NCBI GenBank assembly: GCA_903953985.1
Contig: CAJBLW010000572.1
Location: 1-11,785 of the forward strand
Direction of reading: 5' to 3'
Length of the DNA: 11,785 nt
From: an uncultured Burkholderiales bacterium
GTDB taxonomy: Bacteria; Pseudomonadota; Gammaproteobacteria; Burkholderiales; Burkholderiaceae_C
Below the pieces are notes generated by a model. The model was not told where the DNA came from, did not search any database, and was given only the letters and a program-made list of their open reading frames with translations. Position numbers and translations under genes: made by a program. This document shows, piece after piece, positions 6,056 through 11,785 of this stretch. Position 1 is the first letter of the stretch. Every line of letters starts with the position of its first letter.

Positions 6056-6817
6056 TCAGGTCAAGGGTCGCACGCTGATCTCGGCGTTATGGATGTCCTG
6101 CACACCGAGTTCGGTCTGCAATCGTAACGCACCCCCAGGGCCCACCCCCAGCGCCACGCCTTGCTGGCCATCGCTGGTGTGCACAGGCCGCCCTTGCAGC
6201 ACATCGCGGGCGGCAAAGCGGCTTTGCAAAGGCGCAAAACCGTTGGCTTCAAAAGCCAACAGGTTCTGGATCAGGGGCAACGCCACCCGCGCCAAGCAAG
6301 CGGACGCGGTCAACTCGGGCAACAACTCTGATAGGGCCGCTGGCGGCGTGTTCAGCCCGTGAGCGTCGCGCGGCCGAATGTTCAGGCCCACGCCCACCAC
6401 AACCTGGCTGCGGCCGCCCATGCTGGCGGCCTCGACCAGGATACCGCCGAGCTTGCGGTCTTGAAACCACAAATCGTTGGGCCACTTCAGGCCCACATCG
6501 GGGTGCAGGCTTTCGGCCAGGCTCAGGCCCACGGCCAAAGACAGGCCTGACCAGTTTTGGGGCGACAGCGGCAGGCTGAGCGAAAAGGTCAAAGAGTCAC
6601 CCGGCTGGCTTTGCCAGACCCGGCCCATGCGGCCACGTCCTGCGGTTTGGCGTTCGGCCACCAGCAAGGTCGGCTCGTGCTGGCCTGCGCGGGTCCGGCG
6701 CATGAGTTCGCTGTTGCTCGAATCGATCTCGGGCAACACCTCGACGGTGAAGTCAGGCAAGAGGGGGTAAACCTGCTCCCAAACCGTTTCAGCGGGCCAA
6801 GCGGTGGACTGGATCAT
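6056..6817 (-). CDS. birA: biotin--[acetyl-CoA-carboxylase] ligase (catalytic type, no HTH domain)
   Basis: BirA makes biotinyl-5'-AMP and transfers biotin to the lysine of the acetyl-CoA carboxylase BCCP subunit. The 253-residue protein carries the ligase motifs: GRGRMGR (60-66), the adenylate-binding loop; KWPNDLW (111-117); and RKLGGILVEA (121-130), whose Lys122 aligns with E. coli Lys183. The C-terminal SH3-like cap is at about 200-253. The N-terminal winged helix that makes E. coli BirA a repressor of the bio operon is absent, so this is a group I ligase without repressor function. The ATG at 6817 is chosen; the frame stays open upstream to 7123, but those 102 residues overlap the SET gene and are low complexity. 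It lies 86 bases after the SET stop. The coaX gene that often follows birA in Burkholderiales is not present here. Confidence 0.93.
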   Translation of the reverse strand: MIQSTAWPAETVWEQVYPLLPDFTVEVLPEIDSSNSELMRRTRAGQHEPTLLVAERQTAGRGRMGRVWQSQPGDSLTFSLSLPLSPQNWSGLSLAVGLSLAESLHPDVGLKWPNDLWFQDRKLGGILVEAASMGGRSQVVVGVGLNIRPRDAHGLNTPPAALSELLPELTASACLARVALPLIQNLLAFEANGFAPLQSRFAARDVLQGRPVHTSDGQQGVALGVGPGGALRLQTELGVQDIHNAEISVRPLT

Positions 6818-6903
6818 GGGGCAGCGTAGTGAGGGCGGGCGAAATGAACGCGAGGAGAACGCCAGCAAGGGGCCAACATGGCCTTTGAAGGCTGCTGCAG
6901 CAC

Positions 6904-7569
6904 CTATTTTTTCTGGCCAGGAGTCTTGTCCGCCTTGGCGGGTTTGGAGGGTTTGGCCGACTTGGAGGATTTCTTTTTGTCTTTGGCCTTGGCTTCGGAT
7001 TTCACCTTGGTATTTACTTTGGCTTTGGCTTTGGTCTTGGGCTTTTTCTGGCTTGGCGTTTTGGGCGTGTCCTTGCGCTCTTTGGGCGAGAGCAGCGTGC
7101 CACGGCAGTTGGCGCTGCCACACCAGCAGGGGTATTCGGCCTTGAGCTTTTTGGTGTAAGGCTCGTCAATGATCAGGCCGTAGTCGTAGTTCAGCTCTTC
7201 ACCCGCTTTGATGTTGCGAATGGCTTTGATGAAAATGCGGCCCTTGTCTTCATCGGCTTCGCAGCTGGGGTCGCAGCTGTGGTTGATCCAGCGCGAAGAA
7301 TTACCGCCGTGCAGCGCATCGATCACCCGGTCTTCGTTCACATGGAAATAAAAGGTGTGGTTCGGGTCATTGGGGTCGTGCGGGTGGCGGTCTTGCGCCT
7401 CGTCCCAGCTGATGACCTCGCCCACGTACTCGATCAGGGTCTCGCCTTCGGCAATGTCTTGCAGGGCAAAAACGCCTTTGCCGTGCACGCCGGAGCGACG
7501 AACCTGGATGCGTTTGCCAGATGCGTTGGGTGTCTGACCACTGGGGGAAGAAACAGGTATTTTGGCCAC
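6904..7569 (-). CDS. SET-domain protein-lysine N-methyltransferase with H1-like C-terminal tail
   Basis: SET proteins transfer methyl groups from S-adenosylmethionine to lysine side chains. The catalytic domain fills about residues 20-160: the N-terminal strand with HGKGVFA (29-35), the SAM-binding and catalytic RWINHSCDPSC (93-103), EELNYDYG (124-131) holding the conserved Tyr, and a post-SET zinc motif CWCGSANC (148-155; Cys148, 150, 155) that would complete a Zn site with the Cys of NHSC. Residues about 162-221 form a Lys/Ala/Ser/Pro-rich tail like histone H1, probably disordered and DNA-binding. The GTG at 7569 is the only plausible start (in-frame TAA just upstream, no internal Met); no good Shine-Dalgarno sequence is seen. 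It diverges from topB across 95 bp and probably leads the birA operon. The substrate is unknown. Confidence 0.92.
   Translation of the reverse strand: MAKIPVSSPSGQTPNASGKRIQVRRSGVHGKGVFALQDIAEGETLIEYVGEVISWDEAQDRHPHDPNDPNHTFYFHVNEDRVIDALHGGNSSRWINHSCDPSCEADEDKGRIFIKAIRNIKAGEELNYDYGLIIDEPYTKKLKAEYPCWCGSANCRGTLLSPKERKDTPKTPSQKKPKTKAKAKVNTKVKSEAKAKDKKKSSKSAKPSKPAKADKTPGQKK
7017..7034. repeat. triple CTTTGG hexamer inside the SET gene tail
   Basis: Three perfect tandem copies of CTTTGG (CCAAAG on the coding strand) encode part of the Lys/Ala tail. Related TTGG-containing units flank it. The hexamer is in frame, so slippage would change tail length by two residues without a frameshift. Confidence 0.6.
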
Positions 7570-7591
7570 GGCGTCAAAAATTTGTTATGGT
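7562..7591 (+). promoter_or_regulatory. possible topB promoter
   Basis: TTGGCC (7562-7567; four of six to TTGACA) and TATGGT (7586-7591; four of six to TATAAT) are 18 bases apart. The -35 would lie across the SET start codon. A transcript from here would have a leader of about 65 bases containing the GC-rich repeats. The match is weak. Confidence 0.25.
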
Positions 7592-7597
7592 GAATTC

Positions 7598-7615
7598 ATG
7601 TGGGCGTGCGCGTAG
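7598..7615 (+). CDS. possible five-codon leader ORF before topB
   Basis: ATG TGG GCG TGC GCG TAG encodes MWACA, with GGTGA five bases upstream as a fair Shine-Dalgarno sequence. It is followed directly by the GC-rich repeats and hairpin of the topB leader, an arrangement like a translated leader peptide. It is far too short for any statistical support, and coding is unproven. Confidence 0.2.
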   Translation: MWACA

Positions 7616-7638
7616 GCGCGTGCCCGGGCGCGTGCGCA
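7603..7638 (+). repeat. three imperfect 12-bp tandem repeats upstream of topB
   Basis: Units are GGCGTGCGCGTA (7603-7614), GGCGCGTGCCCG (7615-7626) and GGCGCGTGCGCA (7627-7638). The second and third agree at 10 of 12 positions, the first and third at 9 of 12. They fill the leader between the SET and topB genes and could be protein-binding iterons or RNA structure. Confidence 0.6.
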
Positions 7639-7644
7639 CACGCG
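7629..7644. promoter_or_regulatory. perfect hairpin in topB leader
   Basis: CGCGTG (7629-7634) and CACGCG (7639-7644) form a 6-bp all-matched stem with loop CGCA, 20 bases before the topB ATG. No T-run follows, so it is not a canonical terminator. It could modulate topB translation or be a binding site for a dimeric protein. Confidence 0.45.
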
Positions 7645-7664
7645 AAACAACGGATTGTAATGAC

Positions 7665-10589
7665 ATGAAGACCTTGGTAATTGCAGAGAAGCCTTCAGTG
7701 GCTCAAGACATCGTCAAAGCCTTGACCCCGACCTCGGGCAAGTTCGAGAAACACGACGACCACTTTGAGAACGACAAATACGTGGTGACCAGCGCGGTGG
7801 GCCACTTGGTGGAAATCCAGGCCCCCGAGCAATACGACGTCAAACGCGGCAAGTGGAGCTTTGCCAATTTGCCGGTCATCCCGCCGCACTTTGACTTGAA
7901 GCCCGTGGACAAAACCAAGTCCCGCCGGAACGCTGTTGTCAAGCAGGCCAAGCGCAAAGACGTGAACGCCCTCATCAACGCCTGGGACGCGGGCCGCGAG
8001 GGGGAGCTGATCTTCCGCTTGATCGAGCAATACGCCGGTGGCACCAAGACCCTGGACAAGCCAGTGCAACGACTGTGGCTGCAGTCCATGACGCCGCAAG
8101 CCATCCGCGATGGCTTTGACCGACTGCGCAGCAACCAGCAGATGCAGGGCCTGGCCGATGCCGCCCGCAGCCGCTCTGAGGCCGATTGGCTGGTAGGCAT
8201 CAACGGCACGCGGGCCATGACCGCGTTCAACTCGCGCGATGGCGGCTTCTTCTTGACCACCGTGGGCCGGGTGCAGACCCCCACGCTGGCCGTGGTGGTC
8301 GAGCGCGAAGAACAAATTCGCAAATTCATCAGCCGCGACTATTGGGAAATCCACGCCGAGTTCGCCGCCACCGCAGGCACCTATCCGGGCAAGTGGTTCG
8401 ACCCGACCTGGAAGAAAGAAGAAGACACCGAAAAGAAAGCCGATCGGAAATGGACCGCCGCCGAGGCGCAAGCCATTGTGAATGCGGTGCGCGGCAAGAC
8501 GGCCAGCGTGACCGAAGAGGCCACGCCCACCACGCAAGCCAGCCCCGGCCTGTTTGACCTGACGAGTTTGCAACGAGAGGCCAACGGCAAATTTGGCTTT
8601 TCGGCCAAAACTACACTGGCGCTGGCCCAAAGCCTGTACGAACGCCACAAGGCCCTGACCTACCCCCGTACCGACTCACGCCACCTGCCCGAAGACTACG
8701 TGCCCGTGGCCAAAGAAACCTTCGAGATGCTGGCCGACAGCGGCATGCGCCACCTGGCCCCGCACGCGCTCACCGCGCTGAACAACAATTACGTGCGCAA
8801 AATCCCGCGCGTGTTCGACAACAAAAAGGTGTCCGATCACTTTGCCATCATCCCCACATTGCAAGCGCCCAGCGGCTTGTCCGAAGCCGAGCAAAAACTT
8901 TATGACTTGGTGGTACGTCGCTTCATGGCGGTGTTCTTCCCCAGCGCCGAACACCAAGTCACCACCCGCATCAGCGTCGCTGCTGGCCACAGTTTCAAGA
9001 CCGTGGGCAAGGTCTTGGTCAAGCCGGGTTGGCTGGCTATTTATGGCAAAGAAGCCGCAGAAGAAGTGGAAGACGCCAAAGACGGCGACAAGGGCCAGAA
9101 CCTGGTGCCTGTGCAGCCGGGTGAGCAGGTGGGCGTGGACTCGGTCGAGGCCAAGGGCCTGAAAACCCGGCCGCCCGCCCGTTATTCCGAGGCCACGCTG
9201 CTGGGCGCCATGGAGGGCGCGGGCAAGATGGTCGACGACGACGAATTGCGCGAAGCCATGCAAGAAAAAGGCTTGGGCACACCCGCCACCCGCGCCGCCA
9301 CGATTGAAGGCCTGATCAACGAAAAATACATGTTGCGCGAAGGCCGCGAGATGATCCCGACGGCCAAGGCCTTCCAGCTCATGACGCTGCTGCGCGGCCT
9401 GCAGGTGGAAGAACTGTCCAAGCCCGAACTCACGGGCGAATGGGAATACAAACTGGCCCAAATGGAGCAAGGCAAATTGAGCCGCGCCACCTTCATGGCC
9501 GAGATCGCGGCCATGACCGAGCACATCGTCAAGAAAGCCAAAGAGTACGACCGCGACACCGTGCCCGGTGACTATGCCACCGTCAGCACGCCTTGCCCCA
9601 CCTGTGGTGGCGTGGTGAAAGAAAACTACCGCAGGTACACCTGCACAGGTGCCGATGGTGCCAGCGAAGGCTGCGGTTTCTCGTTTGGCAAGACGCCTGC
9701 AGGCCGCACCTTTGAGCCTGCCGAAGTCGAGCAATTCATGCGCGACAAAAAGATCGGTCCGCTGGACGGATTCCGCTCCAAAGCCGGATGGCCTTTTGTG
9801 GCCGAAATGGCGCTCAAGTACAACGAAGAAGAAAAGAACTGGAAGCTCGAGTTCGACTTCGGTGATGACAAGAGAAACGAGGAGAGCGGCGAGATCGTCG
9901 AGTTCAGCGACGAATCGCTCGGCGCATGCCCCAAGTGCGGCAGTTCGGTGCACGAGCACGGCAGCAACTATGTTTGCAGCAAGGCCGTGCCGACCAACGA
10001 GCAACCCACGCCGAGCTGCGACTTCAAGACCGGCAAACTCATCTTGCAGCAACCGGTCGAGCGCGAACAAGTCGTCAAGCTCCTGGCCGCTGGCAAGACC
10101 GACCTGCTCGACAAGTTCATCAGCAACCGCACGCGCCGCAGCTTCAAAGCCATGCTGGCCTGGAACCCCGAAGAGGGCAAGGTCACCTTCGAGTTCGCGC
10201 CACGCGAAGACGGCAAGAAGTACCCGCCGCGCAAAACAGCCGCCAAAAAGACACCTTTTGGCAAGCCTGCTGCCAAGAAAACCGCCGTCAAAACAGCCAA
10301 AGCCCCTGCCGCCAAAAAAGCCGTCAAGCCCGCCGCCGAAAAGGCCCCACGCAAAGCCGCAGTCGGCACACTCAAACCCAGCCCGGCCCTGATGGCCGTG
10401 ATTGGCGACGGCACCTTTGCCCGCACCGAAGTGGTCAAGAAAATCTGGGACTACATCAAGGCCAACAACCTGCAGGACCCGGCTGACAAGCGCTCAATCA
10501 AGGCCGACAGCAAGCTGCAAGCCGTGTTTGGCAAAGACCAAGCCACCATGTTTGAGCTGGCCGGCATCATCGGCAAGCACCTGAGCTGA
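7665..10589 (+). CDS. topB: DNA topoisomerase III with C-terminal SWIB domain
   Basis: A type IA topoisomerase that passes single strands through a transient break to decatenate and relax DNA. It has 974 residues against about 650 in E. coli TopB. The TOPRIM domain (1-150) has Glu8 in MKTLVIAEKPS and DAGREGE (108-114), the TopB-type metal motif. TVGRVQTPTL (199-208) follows, then DLTSLQREAN (298-307), and catalytic Tyr333 in LTYPRTDSRHLP. The conserved RYSEATLLGAMEGAGK and GLGTPATRA blocks follow. After the core come zinc-ribbon or related repeats starting at CPTC (644-647) and CPKC (755-758). A Lys/Ala/Pro linker spans 851-900. A SWIB/MDM2 fold occupies about 901-974 (RTEVVKKIWDYIKANNLQDP, then TMFELAGIIGKHLS). 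The start at 7665 follows the family's MK.L.IAEKPS terminus; an in-frame ATG at 7587 would add an Arg-rich 26-residue stretch and is less likely. Confidence 0.96.
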   Translation: MKTLVIAEKPSVAQDIVKALTPTSGKFEKHDDHFENDKYVVTSAVGHLVEIQAPEQYDVKRGKWSFANLPVIPPHFDLKPVDKTKSRRNAVVKQAKRKDVNALINAWDAGREGELIFRLIEQYAGGTKTLDKPVQRLWLQSMTPQAIRDGFDRLRSNQQMQGLADAARSRSEADWLVGINGTRAMTAFNSRDGGFFLTTVGRVQTPTLAVVVEREEQIRKFISRDYWEIHAEFAATAGTYPGKWFDPTWKKEEDTEKKADRKWTAAEAQAIVNAVRGKTASVTEEATPTTQASPGLFDLTSLQREANGKFGFSAKTTLALAQSLYERHKALTYPRTDSRHLPEDYVPVAKETFEMLADSGMRHLAPHALTALNNNYVRKIPRVFDNKKVSDHFAIIPTLQAPSGLSEAEQKLYDLVVRRFMAVFFPSAEHQVTTRISVAAGHSFKTVGKVLVKPGWLAIYGKEAAEEVEDAKDGDKGQNLVPVQPGEQVGVDSVEAKGLKTRPPARYSEATLLGAMEGAGKMVDDDELREAMQEKGLGTPATRAATIEGLINEKYMLREGREMIPTAKAFQLMTLLRGLQVEELSKPELTGEWEYKLAQMEQGKLSRATFMAEIAAMTEHIVKKAKEYDRDTVPGDYATVSTPCPTCGGVVKENYRRYTCTGADGASEGCGFSFGKTPAGRTFEPAEVEQFMRDKKIGPLDGFRSKAGWPFVAEMALKYNEEEKNWKLEFDFGDDKRNEESGEIVEFSDESLGACPKCGSSVHEHGSNYVCSKAVPTNEQPTPSCDFKTGKLILQQPVEREQVVKLLAAGKTDLLDKFISNRTRRSFKAMLAWNPEEGKVTFEFAPREDGKKYPPRKTAAKKTPFGKPAAKKTAVKTAKAPAAKKAVKPAAEKAPRKAAVGTLKPSPALMAVIGDGTFARTEVVKKIWDYIKANNLQDPADKRSIKADSKLQAVFGKDQATMFELAGIIGKHLS

Positions 10590-10606
10590 GGGGCTCAGCC
10601 CCTCAG
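10586..10606. terminator. bidirectional hairpin spanning both stop codons of topB and the acyl-CoA synthetase gene
   Basis: CTGAGGGGC (10586-10594) and GCCCCTCAG (10598-10606) form a perfect 9-bp stem with a TCA loop. The left arm contains the topB TGA (10587-10589) and the right arm contains the TGA of the convergent gene (10605-10603 on the - strand). No T-run follows in either direction, so termination strength is uncertain, but the position at a convergent junction fits a shared terminator. Confidence 0.6.
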
Positions 10607-11785
10607 GGTGTGTGCAGCACCAGCTTCACGGGCAACGCATCCAGCAGGGGCTTGAGGGCCTTCCATGCGGCGGCAGGCGTGGCGCGGGCGTTCACCGCCA
10701 CCGGTGCATCGCCTGCCGCTTGCACCTGCGGCCATTGCGCGGGTGCAAGCTGCAAGGGCGCTAAGGTGTTGTGGATCAGTTTCTGCACCACCGCCCCTGT
10801 GGCCAGCGTGCGCAATTCGGGTTTGTAAATTTTGCCCACATTGGTCACCGGCATGCGCTCCAGCACCGTGATGGACTTGGGCTGGGCCGGTGCTTCGTCG
10901 ACCCGCTGGGCCGTGAAAGACAGCAGCTCGGCTTCGGTGACCTGGATGCCGGGTTTGAGGGTGACAAAGGCCACAGGCAACTCGCCCGCATAAGCATCTG
11001 GTGCGCCCACAGCGGCGCACAAATCCACGGCGGGGTGCGCACCCAGTGCATCCTCGATCACTTTGGGGTCAATGTTGTGGCCGCTGCGGATGATCAGATC
11101 TTTGGCACGGCCCGACAGGTGCAAGCGACCTTGCATGTCGATGAAGCCGACATCGCCCGTGATGAGCCAGCCGTCTGGTGTGAAACTGCGCGCCGTTTCA
11201 GCGGCATCCAGATAGCCGGAAAACAAATTAGGCCCTTGGTAAAGCACCATGCCTTTTTCGCCTGCGGGCAGGGTGTGCGATGTGGCCTGGTCATCGCTGC
11301 TCAGCGCGACGATGCGCACACGCGCATGCGGCAAAGGCCAACCCACGCAGCCTGCGGGCGCGCTTAAGGCCGGTGGGGCCACGGTGCTCAGGCCAGCGGT
11401 TTCGGTCATGCCCAGGCTCTCGTTGATGTGCAAGCCAAACGCTTGTTCAAAACGCTGCGCCAGCTCGGGCGGCAGCGGTGCCGCGCCTGTGCGCACCGCA
11501 CGCAGGGTAGAAATGTCAGCCCCCTGCAGCGGCACGCCCATCAATGCGGCCAGCACCGTAGGCACGCCCGACATCAGCGTGCAGCGGTGGTGGGCCACCA
11601 GCCGCCAATAGTTTTGCACCACCTCGCGGTTGCGAAACATGGCTTCGGTAGGGATGATCACATGCATGCCCACCGCCAGAGAGCACAAGGCGCCGGGTAA
11701 CACGCCCGCCACATGGAACAGCGGGTAGCCGTTGATCGTCACATCGCTCGCACGAAAGCCTTGCATGCTGGCATTGGCCCAAGCG
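10603..11785 (-). CDS. AMP-forming acyl-CoA synthetase, C-terminal part (5' end outside window)
   Basis: The frame is open to the window edge, so the N terminus with the phosphate-binding loop is missing; a Met at 11766 is internal. The visible ~393 residues belong to the ANL adenylating superfamily, which activates a carboxylic acid with ATP and joins it to CoA. In order: PLFHVAG; RTGAAPLPPEL; ESLGMTETAG, the adenine-binding A5 motif; GWLITGDVGFID with the ribose-binding Asp (A7); GRAKDLIIRSGHNIDP, the hinge (A8); and PVTNVGKIYKPELR with the A10 catalytic lysine. Roughly 70 residues follow that lysine, longer than the short tail usual in the family, rich in Ala/Pro/Leu and ending KLVLHTP. 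The substrate (fatty, aromatic or cyclic acid) cannot be fixed from this portion. It converges on topB with 13 bases between stops. Confidence 0.92.
   Translation of the reverse strand, partial: AWANASMQGFRASDVTINGYPLFHVAGVLPGALCSLAVGMHVIIPTEAMFRNREVVQNYWRLVAHHRCTLMSGVPTVLAALMGVPLQGADISTLRAVRTGAAPLPPELAQRFEQAFGLHINESLGMTETAGLSTVAPPALSAPAGCVGWPLPHARVRIVALSSDDQATSHTLPAGEKGMVLYQGPNLFSGYLDAAETARSFTPDGWLITGDVGFIDMQGRLHLSGRAKDLIIRSGHNIDPKVIEDALGAHPAVDLCAAVGAPDAYAGELPVAFVTLKPGIQVTEAELLSFTAQRVDEAPAQPKSITVLERMPVTNVGKIYKPELRTLATGAVVQKLIHNTLAPLQLAPAQWPQVQAAGDAPVAVNARATPAAAWKALKPLLDALPVKLVLHTP

Noticed and set aside
6867..6900. Short GGCC and GCTGC/GCAGC inverted repeats between the SET and birA genes
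   Set aside because: Stems of four to five pairs without a T-run; insufficient to split the operon or call a terminator.
6818..7123. 102-residue N-terminal extension of BirA
   Set aside because: It overlaps the SET gene tail in another frame and is low complexity; it does not resemble the winged helix of BirA repressors, and the ligase domain starts normally at the ATG at 6817.
7587..7664. 26-residue Arg-rich N-terminal extension of TopB from the ATG at 7587
   Set aside because: The frame is open, but the TopB family starts at the TOPRIM strand (MK.L.IAEKPS) and the extra residues are simply the translated GC repeats; a shorter product from 7665 is more likely.
7986..8006. Apparent loss of the second aspartate in the TopB metal motif (DAGREGE instead of DPDREGE)
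   Set aside because: DAGREGE is a known normal variant in many bacterial TopB proteins, so this is not a sign of inactivity.
8676..10070. 464-residue open frame antisense to topB
   Set aside because: Shadow of the topB codon bias; no domain signature and it lies wholly within a strongly supported gene.

Overview
The window reads as a chromosomal segment of a betaproteobacterium, most likely Burkholderiales/Comamonadaceae (Limnohabitans-, Rhodoferax- or Polaromonas-like). The basis is moderately high GC, a recA-recX pair beside a marR gene and a TctD/TctE-type two-component system, a short BirA without a DNA-binding domain, and a very long TopB with a C-terminal SWIB domain. The genus is inferred, not shown. 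No rRNA, tRNA, CRISPR array, insertion sequence or phage gene is visible. Genes fill almost the whole window and no gene-free stretch exceeds about 140 bases.

Layout: (1) 1-506, the 3' end of a sensor histidine kinase on the + strand. (2) 566-2076 on the - strand, recA followed two bases later by recX. A near-consensus LexA box lies between promoter-like hexamers upstream of recA. (3) 2218-5009 on the + strand, a MarR-type regulator, then an OmpR-family response regulator and its TctE-like kinase. (4) 7569-5046 on the - strand, a probable operon: a SET-domain protein-lysine methyltransferase with a lysine-rich histone-H1-like tail, biotin-protein ligase BirA, a small membrane-anchored protein, and a glutathione S-transferase. 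(5) 7665-10589 on the + strand, divergent from the SET gene, a 974-residue topoisomerase III carrying zinc ribbons, a Lys/Ala-rich linker and a SWIB domain. (6) 11785-10603 on the - strand, the C-terminal part of an AMP-forming acyl-CoA synthetase, open at the window edge.

Most of this is housekeeping: SOS repair, biotin attachment, DNA topology, acyl activation and signalling. The part worth most attention is the divergent pair SET methyltransferase / TopB-SWIB. Both products join a domain best known from eukaryotic chromatin to a Lys/Ala-rich, H1-like segment, and they share a 95-bp intergenic region with GC-rich 12-bp repeats, a perfect hairpin and a tiny leader ORF. A working hypothesis is a bacterial chromatin-modification module in which the methyltransferase acts on H1-like tails. 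The domain calls are firm; the functional link is inference.

The regulatory DNA also holds compact designs: a LexA box overlapping a candidate divergent promoter for marR, and a perfect 9-bp inverted repeat whose two arms each contain the stop codon of one of the convergent genes topB and acyl-CoA synthetase.
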